Of a stretch of DNA of 64,000 nt, positions 1 to 11,226 are shown piece after piece. Numbering within the stretch: position 1 is the first letter of the stretch; each line of letters opens with the position of its first letter. Made by a program: the position numbers and the translations under genes. The notes below the pieces were generated by a model, which saw nothing but the letters and a program-made list of their open reading frames with translations, had not been told where the DNA came from and made no database searches. The DNA comes from Pinus tabuliformis. Lineage: Eukaryota; Streptophyta; Pinopsida; Pinales; Pinaceae. Location of the stretch: positions 458,681,731 through 458,745,730 of the forward strand of contig CM062810.1 in assembly GCA_031772625.1 (NCBI GenBank), written 5' to 3'.

Positions 1-2035
1 GTTCGTGTTGGGATTTTCTCATATCGCTTGGCCCTTGAGTCAAGTCACCAAGGGAGGAGCGAAAGCAAAATTCTTTTGGTCTAAATCTCAAAAGAAGGCA
101 TTCACAGAGTTGAAAGATCGCCTCTGTTCGGCACCAGTGCTCACATTACCAAACTTACGACATCCATTTGAGGTCAAGACAGATGCCTCTGACTATGCTG
201 TTGGGGCAGTCCTTACTCAACACAGGCATCTAGTGGCATATCATAGTGAGACACTTTCAGACACAGTCTAGAAGTATGCCACTTATGACAAAGAGATGTA
301 TTCCATTATGCAGACCTGCTAACAATGGAAGCATTACATTTTGGGGAAGGAAACGGTCATCCACACAGACCACTGACCCCTGTAGTTCATACAAACCCAA
401 GGGAAATTGCAAAATGATCGCCATTAGAAGTGGTCCACATACCTACAACAGTTCCATTTGAATATCACATATAAGAAGGGAAGCACCAATAATGTTTCAT
501 ATTCCCTCAGTCAACCACCGATCATGGCATTAACCACCGTGCTCAACTCTTGTGGGCACGAGACTTCTGATTAGCCACTTCTCTACAAAAGCAACCTAGA
601 ATTCGGCCACACATACCAAACACTCTTGGAGGGTTAGCATGTTCCAGAATTTCACCTCTAGGATGCCTTGTTATGGCACCTGGGTCACCTTTGTGTTCCT
701 TCAAGTGAGCGTTCCAAGATGATTTGGGAAGCACACTACAGTCGGGCTGTTGGGCATTTCGAGGTCGAGAAAATGGTGGCAGTACTGCAGAAGTATTTCT
801 ATTGACCGAATCTTCGACAGGATGTCAGGAAGTACATCAGATCATGCACTGCCTACACCATTTCCAAACCGACCATCAAGAAGCAAGGCCTCTATACCCC
901 GTTGCCTACCCCGAGTCGACCTTGGCAATCCATCTCCATGGATTACATGTCAGGCCTTCCTTCCACTAAGCATGGAAACAACTGTGTTTTTGTGGTCGTC
1001 GACAGGTTCTCGAAGATGGCCATTATGGCGGCCTGTAAGAAGAATATCACAGCAGAAGCCACTGCTAAACTCTTCTTTGAATGAGTGTGGGTACACTTTG
1101 GGATCCCATAGTCTATCATCTCATATCGGGACAACAGGTTCCTTAGTACATTTTGGTCCAGTCTCTGGTCAATGCTGGACACTAAACACACTAAGTCCAC
1201 AACCTTCCATCCTCAAACTGATGGCTAGATAGAGGTTGTCAACGGGATGATCGTACACATTCTACACATGTACAACTCAAAGCATCCACGCACATGGGAC
1301 GAGAGCCTCCCCTATGTTCAACACAGCTACAACTGAGCTCTCCATAGCTTGACTGGCCACAACCCTTTTTAGGTGGGCTTGGGATTCCAGCCACTTTGTC
1401 CCATTGATGTGGTCATGCCATTTGCATCTACTCACGCAGATTCGGCTCATGTCCAGTCCAAAACAGATAAGGAAAATAGCTTCATTGAGCACATCCAACA
1501 TATTCGCCAGTAGGTCCATGACATTCTAGAGAAATCAAATGCCAAGTACAAGCAGCGACATGATCAACATCGGGTGCCACACAAGTTTCAGGTGGGCGAC
1601 AAAGACTTTTTGCATTTGCAAAAGGAACGCCTTACTGGAGCCTATCGGAAACTTAGACCACTCTGATATGGTCCTTACACCATTACCAAGGTTGTGGGAG
1701 ACAATGCATTTGAGCTCAGCATTCCCCCATTCCTTGGCCTGCACCTAGTGTTCAATGTGGACCGCCTTCGGCCATACTTTCCACCATTACTAGACACATC
1801 TGACATTGCAGAACAACTCACACCCACAGAGTTAAATCCAGATTGCATGGAACAAGCTACAACTGATCAGATCATGGACACACAGATCAAGCACACTCGC
1901 CAGCAGAATATCCAACTGTATTGAGTTGTCAAAGCAGGCCAACTCCTTCACCAGGGCAAGTGGCTCACCAGGGACCACGTTCAGCAGAAGTTTCCTCATC
2001 TCATCGAGGAACCCAATGCAATGGGGACCATTGCT
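1..2035 (+). pseudogene. E0: decayed Ty3/gypsy pol, RT tail to integrase C-terminus
   Basis: This is the 3' part of a Ty3/gypsy polyprotein; its 5' part lies outside the window. In order it shows the end of RT and start of RNase H (bases 5-270, with TDASDYAVGAVL holding the first catalytic Asp), RNase H with VIHTDH near 357, the integrase zinc-binding region (about 690-890), and the integrase core (about 900-1240: SMDYMSGLP, then RDNRF, then HPQTDG). The integrase C-terminal domain follows at about 1560-1790, ending near NVDRLRPYF. The usual SDRD around the second integrase Asp reads SYRD here. Stops interrupt the frame repeatedly (for example at 268, 1081 and 1921), so it is inactive. The domain order identifies the superfamily securely; the lineage was not determined. 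Plus-strand frames overlapping 750-1232 are shadows. Confidence 0.9.
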
Positions 2036-2039
2036 TCTT

Positions 2040-2052
2040 AAAGGGGGAGGAA
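2040..2052 (+). other. E0 polypurine tract
   Basis: AAAGGGGGAGGAA lies directly before TGATCCAGG, the expected position of the plus-strand primer site next to a 3' LTR. It follows the last integrase-frame residues by only a few bases, which fits a compact gypsy element. Confidence 0.7.
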
Positions 2053-2673
2053 TGATCCAGGTGGATATTGGTGGCCACCCACCAAGTCCACTTAGACCCC
2101 CACCATTGTTTCTTTTAGCTTTTCAGTTTCCTTAATTATAGCATAGTTTACTATCTTTAGCATCTTTTCGGGTACTGAACTTCCGGAGTTGTTTTGAGGC
2201 CTTAAACGACGTTTTCTGGGAAAACTAGGAGTAACATGGGTTTATGGACCAATTTTTCTCTTCCAAAAGTTTTAGTTCTCAGATAGATCTTTCTAACGAG
2301 ATATTGTGCACGTCAAATGGAGATCGTATGCCAAAGTTACAACCCCGGGAATTTGATGTACCAATTTACCCAAACGGGGCCGACAGTTTGGTGTTTCATC
2401 TTCTAGGGTTAGGTTTTTGGATGTTCATGGTTTTCCATTGTTTCTCAACAATAAATAGGCCTTCGAGCCTCATTGTAACACAGTTCAGAGGCATGTAGAT
2501 GCCACATCTCTTCTCAGAGATAAGCTACCATCACCCTAGCTGGTTTATTTCCATTTTTGTTTGTAAGCATATTTCAGTATTTTACATTAATGGAATGAAG
2601 TATTATTTCCGTTGCATCTTTGTGTATATGGTTATCTTTGTGTTTTGTTATGTTCCTGTTTAAATCCAGATCA
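2053..2673 (+). repeat. E0 3' LTR (putative)
   Basis: The segment begins TGATCCAGG right after the polypurine tract and is taken to end at CCAGATCA just before sequence related to the G2 LTR. An AATAAATAG promoter-like stretch near 2450 and T-rich 3' sequence fit an LTR. The partner 5' LTR is outside the window, so the right edge rests on the TG...CA rule and on where the next family starts; it may be off by several bases. Confidence 0.55.
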
Positions 2674-3560
2674 CCACGATTTGTGGATGCGGAGCATGTA
2701 GATGATTAGGAGTCAAAGGGGTTTAGCCCCTTGGTTTATGTAAAGTTTGAGTCAGTTTTGAGATCCACCCATGGTTCGCAGACCATGGCATCGTATGAAA
2801 AAGGCTATAAATAGGTGTGTCTTACAAAGTCTAAGGCATAATTGACAAGAAATAGGTAGATAGAAGAGAAGTGCTAGCGAAGAGAAGTGGGTTAGATAGG
2901 AGAAGAAAGGCTCTGCAGCTGAGTGCACAGAGGCCTAGGTAGAGTTCGCAATTGAGTGCGTGGACCCCTGCAGCTGAGTGCACAAGGTAGTTTTTATTCT
3001 GTAATCCTAAATTGAAGATCAATAATGACATTTTCTGAAGAATTCTTGAGTATTTTTGTTTACTTCTGTTTATGATATATGTTGTCTATGAATAATGCGT
3101 TTTATGGAATATTGGTTAACTGTTGTGTAATTCTATTGAATAATTGTTAATGATGTATGCAAAGCATGTTTATGTATTTTTGTGAAGACATTCATGAATT
3201 CCCTGATGGTTATTAATAACTTAAGTAAATCTATGTGAACCCTAATTTAGGACTTCTATATGATCCGCGTAAGTAGATACATTGACTATTAAAGGTCCAC
3301 AAAGACTAATCGTAGACCTTCGCAAAGGCCTAAAGGCCATTTTGACCGAGTTGCAGCTGTGTGCCCTAGGATTGCATCAATCAGCTCAAAGGAAAATCTA
3401 AGGCACTAAAAGACATCACACTAGTCTTTGGATGCAGAAACTTGGTTCTAGCATCCCCCCATACTGCTTCGGGTGAGACTGCAGCCTACACAATGCGGGT
3501 TGTTGCTGAAAGGGCCAATAATGTAGGGATTCTCATTGAATAGATCTAGCACATGTTAAA
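2674..3560 (+). repeat. Truncated LTR of the G2 gypsy family, + orientation
   Basis: This segment is the reverse-complement counterpart of the G2 LTRs at 26406-27394 and 37584-38463. Shared blocks include a CTCTGCAGCTGAGTGC motif repeated around 2912-2985, the promoter box CTATAAATAG near 2805, and the 3' block CCCCCATACTGCTTCGGG near 3457 followed by GCTGAAAGGGCC. About the first 130 bases of the LTR are absent on the left, where the E0 LTR abuts. It is more diverged than the two G2 LTRs are from each other, so it is an older family member. E0 may have inserted into it. Confidence 0.75.
2805..2813 (+). promoter_or_regulatory. TATA box of truncated G2-family LTR
   Basis: CTATAAATA occurs at the position matching the TATAAAAAG box in the G2 LTRs, upstream of the repeated CTGCAGCTGAGTGC block. 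It is assigned by position and sequence only. Confidence 0.5.
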
Positions 3561-4897
3561 GTGTTATAGGGAAGTCAAAGAGTCAAAAGAAATGATGAAT
3601 ACCCTTAAGGGCATGTTACACCATGTATATACTTGTATTAGAGTCAAAATAATACCTCCAAGCAAAGTTACAAGTCTCCTCCATGCAACGACATCACCAA
3701 AGAAGCAAATCTGAAGTATAAGAGTCAAGTCGGCCTCAATTTGGCCTAAGGGAGGGACAAACCTCTATATATAGAGGTTGTCCACTCCTCCAATGACAAA
3801 CATTGAGCATCTCTTAAATTAGTGAGAAAGGAAGTCAAGAAAAGGGTGAAGAAAGATTAGGAAAGGGAGCCTATAGTGCAGTGAAGAAGGAGGAAACAAA
3901 ACCAAGCCTTGGAAGTCTATTCTAAGGTCAATTTACAGTCACACGTGTGAGAAAGAGAGGGTCTATCTGTTGTCATATTATCCCTCTACCACAGTCACAT
4001 ATCTCTCACTGTTTGGCCTAGAAACATAGGCCTATAAGGCCTCCTACTCAAGTGAATAAGAAGCTCACTCAAGCAAAGAAGGAAGTGGTCACCTTCATAA
4101 GGTATCCCCTCACATGTGCGAAGAAATAGGGATGCACTACTGTCACAACAAGTCTGCAACTATACGTTAAGAAGGTAGCTCGGTTGGAAATAAAATAAGG
4201 TACTCTTCATATGTGAAAGAGCCTTCTAGGAATCAAAGAAGAATATCTCTTCTGGAGCAACTATAACCAAGACTATTATCAGATGTCAGAAGAAGAACGA
4301 TGTATCGGAAGAAGTAGGACAAAGTGCCAGAAAAAGAAGGAAAAATACTTGACTTGTGCTTGGAGGATATTCTTGTCAAGGGTCTATAGTTTGGTATTTA
4401 TCAATAGAAGCTTCAGTAAGAGAAATTTATGAAAGGGTTTTCCTCTCTAAGAGTTAGAGGTTTTTCCCTGGCAGAGAGCCAATATATTTTATTCTTGTTT
4501 CTTGTGTTTTGGTAGTAGTTTGATGAAGTAAACACAGATACACTAATAATAAGAAGAACGATGTGTCAGAAAAAGAAGGAAAAAGACTTCACTTGTGCTT
4601 GGAGGATATTCTTGTCAAGGATCTATGGTTTGGTATTGATCAATAGAAGCTTCAATAAGAGAAATTTACAAAAGGATTTTCCTCTCTAAGAGTGAAAGGT
4701 TTTGCCCTGGAAGAGAGCCAATATCTTGTGTTCTTGTTTCTTGTGTTTTGGTAGTAGTTTGAAGAAGTAAACACACATACACTAATAATAAGAAGAAGAT
4801 CAAGCTAACAAGAAGAATTGAAAAAAGTGCTTCAAAAATTGTTATCAAGACTAGAAGAATCCTTTTATCACTAATTGGCCTAGATTTTTTAACAAAT
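3561..4897. other. Unassigned AT-rich segment, LTR-like
   Basis: No coding frame is recognisable. The perfect palindrome CCTCTATATATAGAGG at 3762-3777 contains a TATA box and is followed by A/G-rich leader-like sequence, so the stretch may be an LTR or leader of an unidentified element. A tandem duplication occupies 4291-4790. Its right edge is where homology to the G1 LTR starts abruptly. Confidence 0.4.
4291..4790. repeat. Two-copy tandem duplication, ~240-260 base unit
   Basis: Unit one (about 4291-4551) and unit two (about 4552-4790) both start AAGAAGAACGATGT and share GTGCTTGGAGGATATTCTTG, a CCTCTCTAAGAGT block and the ending ACACTAATAATAAGAAGA. A third AGAAGAAGA start follows unit two. 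The units differ at scattered bases, so the duplication is not recent. Confidence 0.85.
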
Positions 4898-5517
4898 AGA
4901 TGGTAACGCAGTTATTTTGATGAGGCGAAAATGATTCTTTGTGATTCTCAGATAAGTTTGAGACCCCTATGCTCAGATCTATTGTTTAAACTTGTAGGTT
5001 GTATATTTGGGACATGTTTGACGAAATATTTGTCATCGCTAGTAGGGGTACAGTTAAGTCCTTGTTCAAGTATTTGAAACCATACCATTTTTTTGATGTT
5101 ATTTTTCATTTCTAGATGTTTCATGGAGTTATGGGCAGTGGCCTGAGTCTTGGCCCTAAAAAAGTGGCACAGAATCCAGAGTTACTGGCACATAACTACC
5201 TAGAAACATCCCCAATCACACGCATCCTTTGTTGTGGGAGAAACTAGAGGGTCCCAGTCACATGCATGCCCATGTCAAAGGTAGCAACTGAGGCCTTAAT
5301 GTAGCAAAAAGTCAGTTTGTCTCAGGGGTTGGTCACCTGAATGGGTTGGATGGCTCTTGGGGGTTCTGTTGCATGTGTAGAAGGTCAGGTTGTTTGCGTT
5401 CAGTTCCACTTCCTTAACCGCTACATAGGGAGTTGAATCATATCATAGTAACTCTTCATCACATGTTTACCCCGGTTGGTCGGTTACTTGGGTAGATGTG
5501 GGAGGAGGGTGGTTAGA
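4898..5517 (+). repeat. G1 5' LTR, truncated on the left
   Basis: Bases 4898-5517 match the end of the G1 3' LTR at about 58254-58879: GAGACCCCTATGCTCA, CTAGTAGGGGT, GGCTCTTGGGGGTTCTGTT and GTGGGAGGAGGGTGGTTA recur in the same order and spacing. About two-thirds of the LTR is missing, since the other copy totals about 1.94 kb. The LTR end reads GGTTAGA here and GGTTACA in the 3' copy. A PBS follows immediately. Confidence 0.85.
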
Positions 5518-5520
5518 GAC

Positions 5521-5534
5521 TGGTATCAAAGCAT
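5521..5534 (+). other. G1 primer binding site (tRNA-iMet type)
   Basis: TGGTATCAAAGCATGG begins four bases after the LTR end and resembles the standard plant initiator tRNA-Met PBS TGGTATCAGAGC, with one difference in the core. Confidence 0.8.
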
Positions 5535-5942
5535 GGTTCACCCCTTGGACTAGATGGGTGGTTTGTTGGGCATGTATTCATGTCAGTTGTATATATGTGT
5601 TCCTTATGCTTGTGGTCTATGTCCTTGTTGAATATGCATGGTGTTTTTCATGGTTGCATGATGTCACCATGTGGAAGTTGATGATGTTATTGTTGTATGT
5701 GGTCATCATGATTGTATGTCAGTTAAGCATGTCAGTTCTTATATAACTTTATGCATACATTGATCTAGTTGTAGTTGTCATGCATGAGGTCACAGCATGT
5801 GGTTGGTATGGTCAAGCACTGATAATTGGTTAGTGATTGAAATGATGAATACATGTTGATATGATTATATATGTGTGTGTGTGTGTTGCGCTAATTTCGC
5901 TGGTCATACAGACAAGATATCATCCCTAGACTACACTGAGGT
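5535..5942 (+). other. G1 untranslated leader
   Basis: Non-coding leader between the PBS and gag. It is T/G-rich with a short (TG)n run near 5870-5886. The frame at 5498-5746 spans the LTR/PBS junction and is not a gene. Confidence 0.5.
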
Positions 5943-7925
5943 ATGTTGGTTTATTTGTATCTTGGTTTAGCTAAGATGATAGACCTTGCAGGAAGAGAAA
6001 CAACAAAGATGACTAGCAATATGGTAGACTATAGTTCCCGAGACTCTCCCAATGGATTAGGTGAGCAGCGTGGTGTTGGCCATTCTTCTAACCTAGCAGA
6101 GACACTAAGGAGTTTGAAGGAAGAAATAAGAAGTTGCAAAGTAGACAATGATAGAATCATGCAGGCACGGGAGAAAGGAGAAGAGTTTAATATAGTAATC
6201 CTTCAGAGTTTGTCAGAACTGCAGAGATAGGGACTACTTCGTATCAGCCATGAACAAGAGGAAAAAACCAATAGGGCATATGGCGATAGGTATCTTGGTG
6301 GGTACATCTCAGGTATGTTGGGTTATGTTATATTCTTTCCACGACTACCCCACGCGCGGCGTTACTGGGGTGTCACAGGGGGGCGGCTACCCCCATGTCG
6401 GGGGGTATGCAGGGGGACAGTTTCCCCCTGCACGGGGTCTGGGGCAACGCCCTGGGAAAAAAAATTTGGACCTTATATTAGGTGGGTGGACCTACCTACG
6501 GTTTTGTGCATGGATTTCACACATGGTTTTGGGCATGATGGTTTTTTTGTCAATGGTATTTTGTAGATCCATTCAAGGGAACTACGGTTATGTTCTAATC
6601 CAAGGTTAATGGATTGGGGTTTATGGATGCTTCAGATAGTATATATATGTATTGTAACATTGAAAGGAATGTAATGAAAAATAAATCTGGTAGTACCAAT
6701 TTTGGGATCGAGGGGAAAATCTTTGTATATATCAGTTTTATGTTTTATGCTCTCCCATTGTTTATTTTCTATTTTTAGAATTTGTATGCAGGTAATTTTT
6801 GTACAGGGTTAAAACCTACAATATAGAGATGACACGATCAAAGATGGAAGGTTCTTGGATACTCTAGATAGGAGAGGTGATGGACACAGGTATTATTCTG
6901 GTTCTGGTTCTCATAGGTATCATGGTCATCATCGTTATCATCCTTGTAGGAGGAGTGATAGGGGATATTTTCCAGAAGAGTTAAAGAAATAAAATCCACC
7001 TACATTCAATGGGGAAGTGAATACAACAAAAGATGTTGAAGCATGGCTTCTTAGAATGAATAAGTTCTTCAGATTGCATGATTATTCAGAGAACATGAAG
7101 GCTAAAATAACTACATTCAATCTTAAAGGTGAAACATATATTTGGTGGGAAGATGTAAATAAATTCAAAGATATTTATGAGGAGAATTTGACTTGGAGTG
7201 ATTTCGATAGACTATTTAGGAAGAAGTAGCTATCGAAGAGGTACTATAACGATAAGAAAAAAGAGTTTTATGAGCTAAATATGTGCTCTATGATCGATGA
7301 GGAGTACGCTAGTATATATCTGGAGTTTTTGAGGTATGTGCCTTACCTCAAGGAGGAGAAGGCCAAGATTCAAAGATTCATCAATGGGTTATCAATAGCA
7401 TTCAACGATAGGATTGAGCTTGATGAGCCTAGATCACTAGAAGAGGTTATTCGGAAGCTAAGGAATCTTTATGAACAATCAAAGCACAGATCTGAGACTA
7501 AACTGGACTGGAAAGGTAATGATAAGAATAAAGGGAAATGGTACAAGAAATGGGCAAGGCCTTAGGACACAAGTAACAAAGAGAATGAAGCACCGCACAA
7601 GAAGTTCAATGCATCTGACAAAGGGAAGGGATTTCAATTTGAGGAGAAGAACAAGGATGCAGGTTGGAAACCTATATAGTGTTGGACTTGTGGCAAAGAT
7701 CATTGCAGGAGAGATTATCCATGGCATCAGGGTGGTAGACCACAGATATACAATGCTCAAGAAGCGTAGACAGTGGGGGATTTTGGACAGAGGGTTCCTT
7801 GGATCTATGCAGCATTGGATAGCAGGCAGGCATATCACTAGGCGTCTATTATTGAGATGGATGGTAAGCTTTGTGATCAAGTTGTTTCTATTTTGATTGA
7901 CCCTTGATCTAGTTATAGTTATGTT
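5943..7925 (+). pseudogene. gag: G1 gag, decayed and interrupted
   Basis: The N-terminal part (5943-6228) is rich in acidic and basic helix formers (SLKEEIRSCKVDNDRIMQ), as in chromoviral gag. After an insertion at 6316-6830 the frame resumes with a capsid-like gag domain: PPTFNGEVNTTKDVEAWL near 6997, then WWEDV and a run through 7560. A zinc knuckle at about 7680-7720 reads CWTCGKDHCRRDY. It has the short CX2CX3HX4C spacing, and its last Cys has become Tyr. The protease region follows, where ILIDP is followed directly by a stop. Stops at 7228, 7563 and elsewhere make it non-functional. The family (Ty3/gypsy chromovirus) is secure from gag order and the downstream pol. Confidence 0.85.
6316..6830. 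mobile_element. Probable short LTR-type insertion inside G1 gag
   Basis: The gag reading is lost at about 6310 and regained at about 6831. The segment between starts TGTTGGGTT and ends AAAACCTACA, an imperfect TG...CA inverted end. It carries a C/G-rich block (6350-6460), then AT-rich sequence with a GAAAAATAAATC polyadenylation-like signal near 6676. This resembles a solo LTR or TRIM. No matching target duplication was found, so the edges are approximate. Confidence 0.45.
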
Positions 7926-8450
7926 AATCCTGACGTGGTGGATAAGTGTGGTTTGAATAAATAAGTGCATGCAGAATCTTGGTTAGTACAATTGGCTACA
8001 GGTACAAGGAAGTGAGTTCATCATTGGGTAAGAGCTTGTGCATTTGAGTTGAATGGTATGTCTACATTAGCACACTTGAATGTATTATTGTTGGGATCAT
8101 ATAGCATGATTTTGGGTATGGACTAGTTGTATCTCCATAGAACCAAGGTGGATTGTTATGACAAAGCTATCGAGTGCTTGGATGGAAATGGAGAACAGAG
8201 AATCTTGTAGGGTAAGAAGAAGGCAACATCAGTTAGAATGGTGACAACGATGCAAGCAAAGCACAACCATAGAAAAGGGTGTGTGTTACTTGCAATGCAC
8301 ACTTCAAGTGACAAAGGTAAGGAAGTTGAGGATTCAGATGTTTTGAGCAGGTACTCAGTTTTACAATAGTTTCAGGATGTATTTCCAGCATATATTTCGG
8401 AATTGTCGCCTCACAGGGAATTGGATTTTTCGATTGAGTTGGTACCATGG
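7926..8450 (+). pseudogene. G1 protease to RT N-terminus, decayed
   Basis: This segment continues the G1 polyprotein from the protease (around 7850-8110, ending LLLGSYSMILGMD) through the linker to the start of RT. It includes FQDVFPAYISELSPHRELD and FSIELVP ending at 8450, where N1 is inserted. The sequence resumes after N1 at 24126 with AAPASKAPYRMS, the expected continuation of the conserved RT N-terminal motif. Stops at 7969, 8124 and 8368 show decay. The protease active-site region has a stop in place of the Gly expected after DP. Confidence 0.8.
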
Positions 8451-8917
8451 TGTTATAGACATATTTGGGCACTGCAACCACTATCATATATGTCCATAAA
8501 CCAAGGGCTTCTAAGTCCCTAAAAGTGTTGTTTCATACCTTAAAGGAGTAAGGTCAGCTGATTACATCATCTCCCAGAAGTTCTCCCTGAAAAACTACTC
8601 AGCACTGGTCAAAATTGGACCATATAGACTGCTCAGTGTTGAGGGTGCAATGCATCTCACCTGCCACATGCAAAAAGTGCAATGCATACTGGAAAGCCCT
8701 TCTATAGGGTGTAATGAGCGAGAGCAGACAAATGGCAGAAGTAGTTTGCTAGGTGGAGACCCTGAGAATCTTCTAGAAGCTGCTCATTTGACACTTGCCT
8801 CTCTGAATTCACCCAGGGATGAGTAAGAGATCATGAAATCTCCAAGTGGAACCAAGAACTATCAGAGAGATGACACTAATCAAAATCCCAGAAGCTGACT
8901 CACCCACCTGCAAACAT

Positions 8918-8927
8918 CTATATATGG
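8918..8927 (+). promoter_or_regulatory. N1 5' LTR TATA box
   Basis: CTATATATGG, conserved in all four LTRs of the family (also 23547-23556 on +, and 13836-13845 and 20649-20658 on -). It lies about 190 bases upstream of the AATAAA signal, the usual U3/R arrangement. Confidence 0.65.
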
Positions 8928-9109
8928 ATCCCTCATCCAAGAGATCCAAAGGCTGGAATTTTGTAATTTGCAAGGAAGTGTTGTTGGTTTCTCTTTGAAG
9001 ACATTGTTGGGTGATCTTGCTTTGTATGAGGTGAAGAGGGCTTTCATGCTGGGAGGATGGCGCTGGGTCAAACCAATGGGTTGTAATCCTCTCTTCTACT
9101 ACTTCTATC

Positions 9110-9115
9110 AATAAA
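9110..9115 (+). promoter_or_regulatory. N1 LTR polyadenylation signal
   Basis: AATAAA within CTATCAATAAAGCTAT, followed by T-rich sequence. It is conserved in the 3' LTR near 23740, where it would act in transcript 3' end formation. Confidence 0.55.
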
Positions 9116-9494
9116 GCTATTTGAGTTTTCCTCCATATTCTTGTATATCTCTGAATCTTGTATTGATATATGCATTTGTATGGTTAATATACATATGATC
9201 CTATATTGTTTATGGTTATAGATCTCTATGCTTTGATGGTATTATGCTTCTTTGACTCTACAGGTGTTCTTTGAAGCGGGACAAGTAAGGAAGGAGTGGC
9301 GAATTTTTGTCAAAGGGGAAAGGAAACAAGCAAGGAGCCAAGCGAAAGACTGAGGTTGGTAATCTTTGCTTCTTTCTCATCTATCTCTCATAAAGGAAAA
9401 TACAAGTAACTTTAATCTGTTTGTTTCTAAGATAGCTACCCATCTTAGTGGGACTAGCAGCTCTGAATAGACACTAGTTTTCCCGATAACAAAA

Positions 9495-9512
9495 TGGCGA
9501 CTCCACTGGGGA
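9495..9512 (+). other. N1 primer binding site
   Basis: TGGCGACTCCACTGGGGA starts three bases after the LTR end. This PBS type is common in plant Tat/Ogre-lineage elements; the exact tRNA was not checked. N2 has the same site with G in place of A at one position. Confidence 0.85.
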
Positions 9513-11226
9513 GCGAATAGTTTGATTGCTTGTCTCTATTTGTTTGCTTCATAAACTACAAACGGAGCCTGAATTTAAGCCAGCTAGCATTCGAACTGCA
9601 TTTGCTATGCAAGTGCAAAGTAGATCAACGCTGCTTTAGTCAATCTCTAGGTTTGTTTATGAACTGAACAACTGACTTGCAAACATCCTAAGTGCCTTGG
9701 TGGTAGCTCAAGTAAACTAATTAGATCAGCCCCTATACTTTGTGTTTACTGACTATCATTAGCTAAGCTTAAACCCCTGAACTAAGCTGCAAACTGTGAC
9801 CAGAAACCAAGTGAAAGTCTCGTCACTGGATCATCGCACTATCTCCTTTTGACATTCTGGATGCATCGCACCTCCTACGTGCAGTAGGTGGGATGCATCC
9901 CTGTTTCCCTATGTTACAGGTGCGATGATCAGATAAGACTGTTTCTGCCTCCAGATTTTGGTTTTTTCTTCATTGTCTTCAGCTTTATTCAGGAGTTTTG
10001 CTGTCTGTGATCAGTATACCACTGTTGAAACTCCCTTCCTTTGCATTATTTAGCCTCCATTGTACAAAGAATTGTGAATGTTTTTATGTATTTTTCACCA
10101 TTTATAGTTCTCTTTTACAAAAAAGTAGCTTAATCGAACTGTCGTCTTTTGATTTGAAAGTGTCGTTTTTAGTCAAAGAAAATAATCCTACTCTTTTTTA
10201 TGGTCGATTACACTGTTACTCTTGTATTTGATTTGAATTAATAGTATTTAGAGTGTCGAAAGCCGTTTTCAAATTGAAGTTGAAAGTGTCGTCTTGTCTT
10301 CCTTTCGTCTTTTGAAGAGAAAATTGTTAGTACTGTCGCTTTGAAAGAAAAGATAGTTCAGATTTGTAATAGCATTCTTTTTGTCATTCACACATTAAGA
10401 AAGCCGAAAACAAATACATGCATGTGCATTTGCATTTATACTGCTTGTTCATTTTGATTTGGGATAGTGCATCTAGTGTGTGCTCTCTGCTCTATGTTGA
10501 AAGAATTTCGCTTATCTTTCCTTAGTGGCTAGGATTTTCATTGCAAAAAGAAGAGTAAACGACTGTTTATCATCTTAGATTGCATATTTAGGAGTTGTAT
10601 ATCTACATCAAGTGGTGAACCTTAAAGGCAAACTTCTTAAGAAAGATCAACTATAAAATAAATTCAATGAACATAAAAACACTTTGGAACCTAACGCACA
10701 ACATCTAGAAGTCTAGGCTAGAGATGTATTCCGGCGTCGTAAAGCCTGTTGACTATCGCTTTCATCGTAGGTTGGGTGATTCCTCCTCTTTGACATAACA
10801 AGTGCTAGTACGGACTTGTGTTCCCACATATCATCGAGTATATATTGGGAGACCACAATAGGCTATATCCTTTATCCTTACGAAGCCGTGTCTGCCACCC
10901 TATCAATCGCAATGCACTGAACACAACATTCGGGAAGATTGAATGCCATACCGTAAAAAGTATTCTGTAGTTTTGAGATTGTTTTGGTAATCCCTCTGTC
11001 TAGATTTCCAAAGTAGTCTCTTTCGTTCCTTTTCAGACTCCTTAAAGGAAAAGGTCCATCTGAGCACTTGTCACTTCAAGCTCATTAAAAATCGAAGGCG
11101 ACTAGAGTCATCTTTAGCTTTTTCTCAACTCTTAAAAATTGAAAAAGCAGGTTGTGTCAAAGTGTCATAAAATTTATTTTAATCAGAATAACGTCATTGT
11201 TCCCTCATTGGTCTTAGGTTGAGAAA
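9513..11226 (+). other. N1 long untranslated leader
   Basis: About 1.7 kb without a supported gene. A T-rich region (9950-10450) is followed by sequence shared with the N2 leader (18355-20065). Short motifs of the form CTC(A/G)TTAAAA occur near its end (11081-11090, with a variant near 11124). The short frame at 9998-10231 is not conserved in N2 and is not called. Confidence 0.6.

Larger units (their letters stand above)
8451..9491 (+). repeat. N1 5' LTR
   Basis: 1041-base LTR with TGTTAT...ATAACA ends, matching 23080-24120. It contains a TATA box at 8918-8927 and an AATAAA signal at 9110-9115. Open frames across it (for example 8809-9111, minus strand) recur in other copies and are fortuitous. 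Confidence 0.95.

Noticed and set aside
750..1232. 160-codon plus-strand frame
   Set aside because: Out of phase with the E0 integrase core on the same strand; no family pattern.
6308..6835. Splice-like donor CAGGTATGT near 6310 and acceptor-like TTTTTAG...TGCAG near 6775-6791, suggesting an intron in G1 gag
   Set aside because: The segment has TG...CA ends and LTR-like composition, and chromoviral gag normally has no intron; insertion is the simpler reading.
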